19,211 bases of DNA, taken from positions 1 through 19,211 of the forward strand of contig JAITSM010000016.1 of the NCBI GenBank assembly GCA_031287815.1. Reading direction: 5' to 3'. A model generated the notes under the pieces. It saw only the letters and a list, made by a program, of their open reading frames with translations. It did not search any database and was not told the origin of the DNA. The DNA is from Prevotellaceae bacterium. GTDB taxonomy: Bacteria > Bacteroidota > Bacteroidia > Bacteroidales > UBA932. Of this stretch, positions 6,751 to 12,974 are shown piece after piece (the first letter of the stretch is position 1; the number at the start of each line of letters is the position of its first letter). The translations under genes were made by a program, and so were the position numbers.

Positions 6751-7263
6751 TTAAAGAAGTATATTCTTCAAATCTTTTAGTGCGAGATAGAGATGCCGCT
6801 CAACCGTGCGGATAGAGAGGCTGGTTTTTTCGGCAATCAGGGCATTGCTCATTCCTTCGATGCGGCTCATCTTAAAAATATCCCTCCGTTGCGGCGGCAT
6901 TTGTTCTACGGCATATTGCACCAGGAGGGCGGTTTCCTTAGCATAGAGTTTATCGGTTACGCCGAATTCTTCGGCCACCGACTTTTCGGCGATTACCAGC
7001 TTTTCATAGTTCTGTTCAATCTTCCGGTGTTTAATGAGATTGAAGATATAATTTTTTGTCATCGTAAACAGGTATTTCCCGCTCTGTTCCGGGTCTTGCC
7101 AGATGGCAGGCTTATTGACAATCTTCAAAAATATATCCTGCGCTATGTCTTCCGCATCCTGTTCGCTCATCAGCAGGCGGCGGGCAAAGTTTTTTACTCT
7201 TGGATAGTTTTTAATAAAAAATGACTCAAATTCTTTCGACAGGTAATGATTTTTCTCTAACAT
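6751..7263 (-). CDS. ECF-type RNA polymerase sigma factor
   Basis: This 170-residue protein starts at ATG 7263-7261. A longer open frame exists but would include the likely promoter. Region 2 covers about residues 12-60 (FESFFIKNYPRVKNFARRLL, then EQDAEDIAQDIFLKI) and region 4 about 115-168 (MPPQRRDIFKMSRIEGMSNALIAEKTSLSIRTVERHL, a helix-turn-helix). The layout matches the Bacteroides-type sigma-70 family, whose genes usually sit beside a FecR-like anti-sigma gene and a SusC/D pair. Neither is adjacent here: the next gene downstream of its promoter side is a GH125 gene on the same strand, and on the other side are repeats and RNA A. Target promoters are unknown. Confidence 0.92.
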   Translation of the reverse strand: MLEKNHYLSKEFESFFIKNYPRVKNFARRLLMSEQDAEDIAQDIFLKIVNKPAIWQDPEQSGKYLFTMTKNYIFNLIKHRKIEQNYEKLVIAEKSVAEEFGVTDKLYAKETALLVQYAVEQMPPQRRDIFKMSRIEGMSNALIAEKTSLSIRTVERHLYLALKDLKNILL

Positions 7264-7343
7264 GGTAAAACGGCTTTTCCGGCGTCGTAACCATGCAGGA
7301 GGTTTTTTGAAAACCGTTTCCACAGGCGTTACTACACCCCCTG

Positions 7344-7351
7344 CAAAGATA
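7344..7351 (-). promoter_or_regulatory. -7 element for the sigma factor gene
   Basis: On the minus strand TATCTTTG (7351-7344) matches TAnnTTTG. The nearest TTG is 23 bases upstream, longer than usual. If used, the leader is about 75 bases. Confidence 0.4.
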
Positions 7352-7598
7352 ACACCTGAGGCAGCCCTACTACGCAATCGTAGCAGCTATTTCAACCGTA
7401 TTACAATACTTTCTGCCCGAAAAAGAACTTTTTGGCAGCCGTGAGTCATTTTAGTCATGAGTCGTAAGTCGTAAGTAGGGGCAAAAAATCTTTTGCCCCT
7501 GCTTAAGTTTTATAATCTGTGTAATCTAAAAAAATCTATGTCCATCTGTGGGAAATATCCATAAATCGCAAGGCTATATATTTCCTCGTGACTCACGA
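7352..7598. other. Gene-free stretch with word repeats and a 14-bp hairpin
   Basis: The stretch contains GAGTCGTAAGTCGTAAGT words (7459-7476) and a near-perfect hairpin, AAGTAGGGGCAAAA (7473-7486) against TTTTGCCCCTGCTT (7491-7504), with loop AATC and one G-U pair. ATAATCTGTGTAATCT-type words follow (about 7511-7545), then GTGACTCACGACTATTGACTCAC (7588-7610), which reaches into the end of the GH125 gene. The hairpin has no T run on either side, so it is not a typical terminator. Confidence 0.6.
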
Positions 7599-9026
7599 CT
7601 ATTGACTCACTTTAACGATCAGTTCGCCGAAGAGGGTATTTGCCCAGGCAAACCATTTGCGGGTAAATTTGGCGGCATCGTCTTTGTGGAATGACTCGTG
7701 CATGAAGCCGGTGTTGCCGTCGGTGTCGCGCAGGGTTTTGACGCACCGGCGTATTTCTTCTTCGTCGGTACTGGTGAGGGCGCGCATGGCGATACTCATC
7801 GGCCAGATGTAATCGTAGCCGATATGCGGCCCGCCGACGCCTTCCGCCACTGCGCCGGAGAAGAAATAGGGATTGTCTTTACTCCATATCAACCGGCGGG
7901 TATTTTGGTAGAGCTCGTCGGTGGCGTCGCAATAGCCAAGATAGGGCAGGGAGAGCAGGCTGGGCACGTTGGCATCGTCCATGCAAAGGCAATTGCCAAA
8001 GCCGTCTACTTCGTAGGCATAGACTTTCCCGTAGCCGGCGCGTTCCGTTACGCCGTATTTGTTTACGGCCGTTTCCACTTCTGCTGCCAGCGTTGTGCAC
8101 TGGGCGGCAAAGCGGCTGTCGCCAATAACCGACGTATAAATTTCCGCCAGCTGGCGCAAAGACACTACCGCAAAAAGATTGGAGGGAATGAGGAACCCGA
8201 AGGTGGTAGCGTCGTCGGACGGGCGGAAGGAGGAAACAATCAGCCCCACCGGGCGCACCGGGTTGCCCCATCCGTCGTTGGACAGCGTGTCGAGCTGGCG
8301 TTCGGTCTGCCGTTGGAAATTATATGGCCCCCTGTCTGTTTTGCGCTGTTGTTCGACAAATGTCCGGTAAATTAGCTGTGCCGCCTTTTGCCAGGTGGCG
8401 TCAAAGGCGGAAGCATCGCCGGTCGTTTTCCAGTAATGGTACGCCAGCCGTATGGTATAGCACAGCGAATCGATTTCCCATTTACGTTCGTGGAGTTCGG
8501 GTTTCATGTCGGTCAGGTCTTTTTCCCATTCACTGCCGGTAGGCCCGTCGTTAAAGGCGTTAGCGTAGGGGTCGATGCACACGCAGGCAGCCTGCCGGCG
8601 AATCAGTCCGTTGATCATTGCTTTCAGCGCATCGTCTTTGCCCGCCAGCGGCAGGTAAGGCCATACCTGCGCTGAGGAATCGCGCAGCCACATGGCGTGT
8701 ATGTCGCCGGTGATAACAAAAGTATCGGGAACGCCGTTCACTATTTTGTGGGTAACGGTAGTGTCCAACGTATTCGGGAAACAGTTTTCAAACATCCACG
8801 CCAGTTTCGGGTCATTGATTTTCGCTTTTATTTCGGCGATGGTTGCTTCCACCGCTTTGGAAGTAAATGCGCGCGCGCCGCTTTCCAGGCGCAGGGAAGT
8901 ATACGTTTCCGCTGCTCCGGAGGGCGCGTTTTTTCCGGCTACTGCCGCCAGTATACTGTTGGAAAAAGCCAATCCGGCAACCGTGGCGGCGCCGGTCTTC
9001 AAAAAATTACGACGAGAGTAAATCAT
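7599..9026 (-). CDS. GH125 exo-alpha-1,6-mannosidase, Tat-type signal
   Basis: This 475-residue protein belongs to the family once called DUF1237. GH125 enzymes are metal-independent inverting exo-alpha-mannosidases that remove mannose, typically alpha-1,6-linked, from N-glycan-like substrates. Residues 4-10 (SRRNFLK) followed by a hydrophobic stretch to about 30 form a twin-arginine signal, so export in folded form is likely. Conserved blocks are ITGDIHAMWLRDSSAQVWPY (105-124), GPTGSEWEKD (161-170), RPSDDA (268-273), DDANVPSLL (350-358), PHIGYDYIWP (400-409) and MHESF (442-446). By analogy with the characterised streptococcal enzyme I infer that the general acid lies in RPSDDA and the general base is the Glu in MHESF. 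It stands alone, with no SusC/D genes or other glycosidases beside it. Confidence 0.93.
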   Translation of the reverse strand: MIYSRRNFLKTGAATVAGLAFSNSILAAVAGKNAPSGAAETYTSLRLESGARAFTSKAVEATIAEIKAKINDPKLAWMFENCFPNTLDTTVTHKIVNGVPDTFVITGDIHAMWLRDSSAQVWPYLPLAGKDDALKAMINGLIRRQAACVCIDPYANAFNDGPTGSEWEKDLTDMKPELHERKWEIDSLCYTIRLAYHYWKTTGDASAFDATWQKAAQLIYRTFVEQQRKTDRGPYNFQRQTERQLDTLSNDGWGNPVRPVGLIVSSFRPSDDATTFGFLIPSNLFAVVSLRQLAEIYTSVIGDSRFAAQCTTLAAEVETAVNKYGVTERAGYGKVYAYEVDGFGNCLCMDDANVPSLLSLPYLGYCDATDELYQNTRRLIWSKDNPYFFSGAVAEGVGGPHIGYDYIWPMSIAMRALTSTDEEEIRRCVKTLRDTDGNTGFMHESFHKDDAAKFTRKWFAWANTLFGELIVKVSQ

Positions 9027-9031
9027 AGAGC

Positions 9032-9074
9032 TAATGTGATTAATTGTTTAATGTGACTAATTGTTTAATGTGGC
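9032..9074. repeat. 17-bp tandem repeat, 2.5 copies, in the GH125 leader
   Basis: TAATGTGATTAATTGTT (9032-9048) is repeated with one change at 9049-9065 and partly at 9066-9073. It is directly followed by a GGCTGACGCC motif (9072-9081) and ATAATTCATAATTC words (9089-9103). All lie in the predicted 5' leader of the GH125 gene. Confidence 0.75.
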
Positions 9075-9115
9075 TGACGCCAAATATTCATAATTCATAA
9101 TTCTCTTCAGGGAAA

Positions 9116-9147
9116 CAAAGGTAATTAAATTTTGAAAGAATCAAAAA
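9116..9147 (-). promoter_or_regulatory. Promoter for the GH125 gene
   Basis: On the minus strand TACCTTTG (9123-9116) is an exact -7 element. TTTTTG ends at 9142, 18 bases upstream, and can serve as -33. The leader would be about 80 bases and filled with repeats. Confidence 0.6.
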
Positions 9148-9289
9148 TCTACAACCAAGCACTGCCGCGCCAAGCAACGCTACCGGCTGAGGCTCCGCCA
9201 AAAAAGTTTTTGGAGTTTTTGAGGGTGTACGCACCCACACGCCCATACGAAATGCCATTGAATAGGGTAACTATTTCCAAAATTTTATT
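9148..9289. other. Gene-free stretch with small palindromes
   Basis: The sequence is GC-richer than its surroundings, with hairpins CCAAAAA/TTTTTGG (9198-9213 area) and GGGTG-TACG-CACCC (9223-9236). Open frames here are shadows of the tRNA gene or lack a plausible start. I see no gene. Confidence 0.4.
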
Positions 9290-9297
9290 TATCTTTG
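9290..9297 (+). promoter_or_regulatory. -7 element for tRNA-Gly
   Basis: TATCTTTG matches TAnnTTTG and lies 27 bases before the tRNA 5' end. No good -33 is seen. Confidence 0.5.
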
Positions 9298-9324
9298 CAG
9301 TCCTTTTTACAAAAAGGGTTTTAA

Positions 9325-9400
9325 GCGGGAATAGCTCAGTTGGTAGAGCATCAGCTTCCCAAGCTGAGGGTCGCGAGTTCGAGCCTCGTTTCCCGCTCCA
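9325..9400 (+). tRNA. tRNA-Gly (anticodon CCC)
   Basis: The full cloverleaf is visible. Acceptor GCGGGAA pairs with TTCCCGC, the D arm is GCTC/GAGC, the anticodon stem TCAGC/GCTGA closes the loop TTCCCAA with anticodon CCC, and the T arm is GCGAG-TTCGAGC-CTCGT. The discriminator base is T and CCA is encoded. It decodes GGG codons. Confidence 0.97.
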
Positions 9401-9429
9401 AAAGAATAGCAACGGAAAGTAACGCTATC

Positions 9430-9466
9430 AAAGCCTTTCGAAAACAGAAAGGCTTTTTGTTTTTCT
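9430..9466 (+). terminator. Intrinsic terminator after tRNA-Gly
   Basis: AAGCCTTTC (9431-9439) pairs with GAAAGGCTT (9447-9455) across a 7-base loop, followed by TTTGTTTTT. It lies 30 bases past the tRNA. Confidence 0.85.
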
Positions 9467-9561
9467 GAATATTCTAAAATATTTTCTGAAATTTTGATAT
9501 AAAAAGCGTGCCGAAAAATCCTAAAACAGGACATTCTTTTTTTTAAGATCACAAAAAATAA

Positions 9562-9592
9562 TTGTGTACAATGATTTTTTTTAGTACTTTTG
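9562..9592 (+). promoter_or_regulatory. Promoter for rplY
   Basis: TTG (9562-9564), 20 bases and TACTTTTG (9585-9592) fit the consensus. The start would be near 9599, leaving a leader of about 93 bases. Confidence 0.7.
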
Positions 9593-9620
9593 CGACCCCA
9601 AAATAACTCTGCTTTTTAGC

Positions 9621-9660
9621 TATGGGTGCCATGGGATTGCGCAGTAATCGCAATTGAGTA
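9621..9660 (+). promoter_or_regulatory. Two small hairpins in the rplY leader
   Basis: ATGG-GTG-CCAT (9622-9632) and ATTGCG-CAGTAAT-CGCAAT minus one base in the loop (9636-9654) lie in tandem in the leader. Many ribosomal protein genes are autoregulated through leader structures, so this is a candidate site, but no known motif was recognised. Confidence 0.3.
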
Positions 9661-9691
9661 ACACTTTTTTAACTAAAATTTTTAAATTACA

Positions 9692-10327
9692 ATGAAAACA
9701 ATCGATTTAAAAGGCACGGCCCGTAAGGATTTGAAGAAATCGGCCGTAAAAGCGCTTCGCCGTAATGAACAAGTACCTTGCGTCGTTTATGGTAATGGAA
9801 GCGAAAACATTCATTTCACGGTGGACGAAAAAGAATTGAAACACCTGGTGTATACGCCGAATGCATATCTTGTAAACCTTGGTATTGACGGGAAAGTAAG
9901 CCAGGCGGTCATGCGTGAGATACAATTTCATCCAGTCACCGACAAGATTTTGCATATTGATTTTTATGCAGTAGATATGGCCAAGCCGTTAGCGATGGAT
10001 ATTCCGGTAGCTATTTCCGGTAACTCCGAAGGCGTTCGCGCCGGCGGTAAATTGCATATCATAACCCGCAAGGTGAAAGTGTCGGCATTGCCGAATGATT
10101 TGCCCGATACGCTGCCTGTTGACATTACCAACCTGGCGCTGGGCAAAACCATTACCGCCGGCGACTTGTCGTTTGACAAAGTAAATATCATCACGCCGAA
10201 GACAACCATTATTTGTGCCGTGAAATTGACTCGCGCCGTCGCTGCGTCAACGGAAACGACCGCTGCCGCTACTCCTGAAGCCGCTGCTGCCGCTCCTGCG
10301 CCTGCTGCCGAAGAAAAGAAAAAATAA
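9692..10327 (+). CDS. rplY: 50S ribosomal protein L25 (TL5/CTC form)
   Basis: This 211-residue protein binds 5S rRNA in the large subunit. The N-terminal L25 domain (about 1-95) includes GTARKDLKKSAVKALRRNEQVPCVVYG and REIQFHPVTDKILHIDFYAV. The C-terminal beta domain (about 96-180, MDIPVAISGNSEGVRAGGKL) makes it the long CTC form. The tail from about 185 is an Ala/Pro/Glu-rich low-complexity stretch ending in EEKKK. It heads a translation cluster with pth and an S4-domain gene. Confidence 0.95.
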   Translation: MKTIDLKGTARKDLKKSAVKALRRNEQVPCVVYGNGSENIHFTVDEKELKHLVYTPNAYLVNLGIDGKVSQAVMREIQFHPVTDKILHIDFYAVDMAKPLAMDIPVAISGNSEGVRAGGKLHIITRKVKVSALPNDLPDTLPVDITNLALGKTITAGDLSFDKVNIITPKTTIICAVKLTRAVAASTETTAAATPEAAAAAPAPAAEEKKK

Positions 10328-10340
10328 GGCTGCTATATAA

Positions 10341-10440
10341 TTGAATTATGCGTTATGAATTATGAGTCGGCTGACGCCGGAATAAATTACGGCGCGCGAT
10401 TTTCATAATTCATCATTTATAATTCATAATTCATAATTCT
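10341..10440. repeat. ATAATTCATAATTC word repeats between rplY and pth
   Basis: GAATTATG words (10344-10366), a GGCTGACGCCGG motif (10369-10380), and CATAATTCAT words in the opposite sense (10404-10440) run right up to the pth start codon. The two blocks are complementary and could form a long AT-rich hairpin between the genes. Confidence 0.65.
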
Positions 10441-10441
10441 C

Positions 10442-11002
10442 ATGTCATTTCTCATTGTAGGGTTAGGTAATATTAGTCATGAATACGCCCATACGCGCCA
10501 TAATATCGGGTTTGATGTGGTGGATGCGTGGGCGAAAGCATCCGGCGCGGTATTCAGTACTGTTCGTTACGGCGCAATTACCGAAGTAAAATATAAAGCC
10601 AGGCGTTTTATGTTGCTCAAACCTTCAACGTACATGAATTTGAGCGGGAAGGCGGTCAATTATTGGATGCAGGCGGAACGTTTTGCGATAGAAAATATGT
10701 TGGTTATAGTGGACGATTTGGCGTTGCCGTTCGGAACGTTGCGTTTGCGCAAACAGGGAAGCGACGGCGGGCACAACGGATTAAAAAGCATCAATGAACT
10801 GCTCGGGCATACCAACTACGCGCGTTTGCGAATAGGCATCGGCAACGATTTCAGCTGCGGGCAGCAAATTGATTTCGTGCTTAGCGAATGGACGGATGAA
10901 GAAAAAAAAGCACTTCCGCCGGTTATTGACAAAGCGATTGATGCGGTGAAATCCTTTGGCACAGCAGGCATCGAACGTACAATGAATATATTTAACAGTT
11001 GA
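10442..11002 (+). CDS. pth: Peptidyl-tRNA hydrolase
   Basis: This 186-residue enzyme cleaves peptidyl-tRNA released from stalled ribosomes and recycles the tRNA. Catalytic and binding residues match the bacterial family: Asn10, His20 (TRHNIGF), Asn66 (MNLSG), Asp91/Asp92 and His111-Asn112 (GGHNGLKS). The usual GNPG loop reads GNIS here. The ATG at 10442 follows a repeat block directly. It lies 114 bases after rplY and 42 before the S4-domain gene. Confidence 0.96.
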   Translation: MSFLIVGLGNISHEYAHTRHNIGFDVVDAWAKASGAVFSTVRYGAITEVKYKARRFMLLKPSTYMNLSGKAVNYWMQAERFAIENMLVIVDDLALPFGTLRLRKQGSDGGHNGLKSINELLGHTNYARLRIGIGNDFSCGQQIDFVLSEWTDEEKKALPPVIDKAIDAVKSFGTAGIERTMNIFNS

Positions 11003-11044
11003 TAGTAGCCTCCTACAATCCTAACTTTTCATTCCTGATTTTCC

Positions 11045-11425
11045 ATGCTTCGTCTTGACAAATATCTTTGGGTTATTCGCGTGTACAAAACGCGCAGCGA
11101 AGCGGCGAATGCTTGCAAAGCCGGACGCGTCAAAGTAAACGGAATGGAAGCAAAATCCTCGCGGGAAGTGCGCGAAGGCGATGTGCTTATCGTGCGAAAA
11201 TTGCCGGTCACTTATACTTATAAAATTATTCAGTTGGCTGAAAACCGGCAGCCGGCAAAGAATGTAGCATTGTATGCTGAAAATTTAACGCCCAAAGAAG
11301 AAATGAGCAAACTGGATAAAAAAAATGTAACCGTTTGTATCCAGCGCGACCGTGGCGCCGGGCGCCCGACCAAAAAAGAACGCCGGAAAATTGATAAATT
11401 ATTTGAAAATTTATCTTGCGAGTAA
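11045..11425 (+). CDS. S4-domain RNA-binding protein, Hsp15/RqcP-like
   Basis: This 126-residue protein has an N-terminal S4 domain (about 1-60, LRLDKYLWVIRVYKTRSEAANACKAG) and a basic tail (GRPTKKERRKIDKLF) typical of Hsp15-type proteins. Hsp15 and its relative RqcP bind large ribosomal subunits that still carry a nascent chain-tRNA and act in ribosome rescue or quality control. Its position after pth fits such a role. A strong terminator follows 113 bases after the stop. Confidence 0.9.
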   Translation: MLRLDKYLWVIRVYKTRSEAANACKAGRVKVNGMEAKSSREVREGDVLIVRKLPVTYTYKIIQLAENRQPAKNVALYAENLTPKEEMSKLDKKNVTVCIQRDRGAGRPTKKERRKIDKLFENLSCE

Positions 11426-11537
11426 TGAAAAAATTAAATATTGACGGGGAAAAATGTGCGTTTTGCTTTAAACCTTTTTGAAAAAAGTATATCTTAGAAT
11501 CAAGAAATAATTTTTCATAAATTTTGTTTTAAGTGGG

Positions 11538-11571
11538 GAAGCGGATGTAATTTACATCCGCTTCTTTTTTT
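11538..11571 (+). terminator. Strong intrinsic terminator
   Basis: GAAGCGGATGTAA (11538-11550) is complementary to TTACATCCGCTTC (11552-11564), giving an 11-12 bp stem, followed by seven T (11565-11571). It ends the plus-strand translation cluster. On the minus strand the hairpin is not followed by a T run, so it may not terminate there. Confidence 0.9.
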
Positions 11572-11578
11572 ACCTCTT

Positions 11579-12556
11579 TTACATGTACGCCTCCAATAAT
11601 TTCGCTTTCGGCGAAGGCAACAGTGTAAAGTCGGCTATGGCCGCCGGAACCAAGAGGGTCTCGCCTTTCGTTATAGTTTCGGAACGCTGATTATATTGAA
11701 TAGTGGCGTCGCCGTCTATGCAAACGTAAATGACAAATGAATCGTTGTCTGACAAGTTTCGCACCAACGGCCGGTTAATCTCTACCAAGTTAGTTACAAA
11801 ATAAGGCGATTCGACCAATTGTACCGGCTCGTTCGGCAACGTTGCGTAATCTATTTTTGCCTCTGCCTTTTTTGTATAATCAATAATATCGATTGCTTGC
11901 TCCACATGCATAGCGCGGGCTGTAGCAGGATTATGTTCGCGTCCCCAATCGTAAATACGGTACGTGATGTCGGATGTTTGCTGTATTTCTGCCAGCACAA
12001 TTCCTTTGCCTATGGCGTGGATAGTGCCCGGCGTAATAAAGAACGTATCGCCCGGTTGGACGTTTACAAAGTTCAACGTTTCAAGCAATGTGTTATTTTG
12101 TATGCGCTCGTAAAATTCCGTTGCCGTCAGGTTGCGGTTGAATCCAACGTACAATCCCGCGCCCCTGTCGGCTTGCAGCACGTGCCACATTTCGGTTTTC
12201 CCGTAAGCATTGTGCCGTATGCGCGCCGTTTCATCATCGGGATGCACCTGCACCGACAACGTTTCCGAAGCGTCTATCAATTTTACCAAAATAGGAAATT
12301 CGATACCGAAACGTTCATAATTTTTCTCGCCCACCAATTCGCCCAAATACACTTCCGCCAATTCTTCTATCGTATTTCCTTTCAGGAAACCGTTAGTTAC
12401 TACGGACAGGTTGCGTTGTACGGCGGACAGTTCCCAGCTTTCCCCGATTTTTTCGGTTGCCTGAAAAGGTTTGTTAAATAAAGTTTTCAATTTGTTGCCG
12501 CCCCATACTGTCGCTTTCGCCTGCGGCTTAAATTTCAAAGGATACAATGGTGTCAT
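11579..12556 (-). CDS. manA: Mannose-6-phosphate isomerase, class I
   Basis: This 325-residue zinc enzyme interconverts mannose-6-phosphate and fructose-6-phosphate. Zinc ligands are visible as Gln103 and His105 (SVQVHPDD), Glu122 (GKTEMWHVL) and His180 (TPGTIHAIGKG). The frame extends seven codons upstream to a TTG at 12577, but that codon lies inside the -7 promoter box, so ATG 12556-12554 is chosen. It can feed mannose into glycolysis or supply GDP-mannose synthesis. It diverges from RNA B. Confidence 0.95.
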   Translation of the reverse strand: MTPLYPLKFKPQAKATVWGGNKLKTLFNKPFQATEKIGESWELSAVQRNLSVVTNGFLKGNTIEELAEVYLGELVGEKNYERFGIEFPILVKLIDASETLSVQVHPDDETARIRHNAYGKTEMWHVLQADRGAGLYVGFNRNLTATEFYERIQNNTLLETLNFVNVQPGDTFFITPGTIHAIGKGIVLAEIQQTSDITYRIYDWGREHNPATARAMHVEQAIDIIDYTKKAEAKIDYATLPNEPVQLVESPYFVTNLVEINRPLVRNLSDNDSFVIYVCIDGDATIQYNQRSETITKGETLLVPAAIADFTLLPSPKAKLLEAYM

Positions 12557-12574
12557 AAGAATAATTAATTTTTG

Positions 12575-12608
12575 CAAAAGTAAGAAAAAATAATTTGCTA
12601 TTTCAAAA
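12575..12608 (-). promoter_or_regulatory. Promoter for manA
   Basis: On the minus strand TACTTTTG (12582-12575) is an exact -7 element, with TTTTG (12608-12604) 21 bases upstream. The leader is about 12 bases. The -33 box lies between the two boxes of the opposing RNA B promoter. Confidence 0.65.
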
Positions 12609-12624
12609 TTTAGTTTTACATTTG
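12594..12624 (+). promoter_or_regulatory. Promoter for RNA B
   Basis: TTTG (12594-12597), 19 bases and TACATTTG (12617-12624) are a perfect pair with the same spacing as the RNA A promoter. Confidence 0.8.
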
Positions 12625-12630
12625 CAACAT

Positions 12631-12912
12631 TATAGATGTTCGTTGAAATAAGAATTAAGATTTTATTCTTCTGTTAAGAAACTTGAGAATTTCTAGTATA
12701 ATGAGAATAATATCGTACACAAGAAATCGTGAACTTTATTTTATTATTATACGGGTATCTCAAGACCTCTTAACTGGATAAATTGAAGTTCACGATTCAT
12801 ACTTTTAATATAAAAGAAATAGAAATCGTGAAATTGGCAACGAATAAATAATCGTAGCAAGGGGTTGTTTTTAGAATAAAAGTTTGTGTTTGTAAACAAC
12901 CCCAAAGCTGCG
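12631..12912 (+). ncRNA. Putative structured RNA (RNA B), homologue of RNA A
   Basis: Elements in order: hairpin GAAA/TTTC (12678-12681/12690-12693); a 12-bp perfect stem AATCGTGAACTT (12725-12736) with AAGTTCACGATT (12786-12797), extended inward by about eight more pairs; apical hairpin GGGT/ACCT (12753-12756/12765-12768); the box AACGAATAAATAA (12839-12851); and a 3' stem GGGGTTGTTT/AAACAACCCC (12861-12870/12894-12903) extended by CGTAGC/GCTGCG (12853-12858/12907-12912). The -7 box to main stem distance is 100 bases, against 101 in RNA A. A second copy of AGAAATCGTGAA (12821-12832) could replace the first in pairing. No T run follows the last stem, so this may instead be the leader of the gene at 12975. 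Confidence 0.6.
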
Positions 12913-12917
12913 AAAAA

Positions 12918-12943
12918 AGTTAAAAACTAAAAGTTAAGAGTTG
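12918..12943. repeat. GTTAAAAACTAAAAGTTAAGAG word repeat
   Basis: The 20-mer at 12918-12937 is identical to 821-840. It separates RNA B from the next gene. Confidence 0.7.
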
Positions 12944-12974
12944 TTTTAAATATTAAACCATAAATTAAAAGATT

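Noticed and set aside
9132..9552. ORFs overlapping tRNA-Gly
   Set aside because: They are frame shadows of the tRNA and its terminator, without family features.
12557..12577. TTG start for manA giving seven more residues
   Set aside because: The TTG is part of the -7 box of the manA promoter, so it would not be in the transcript.
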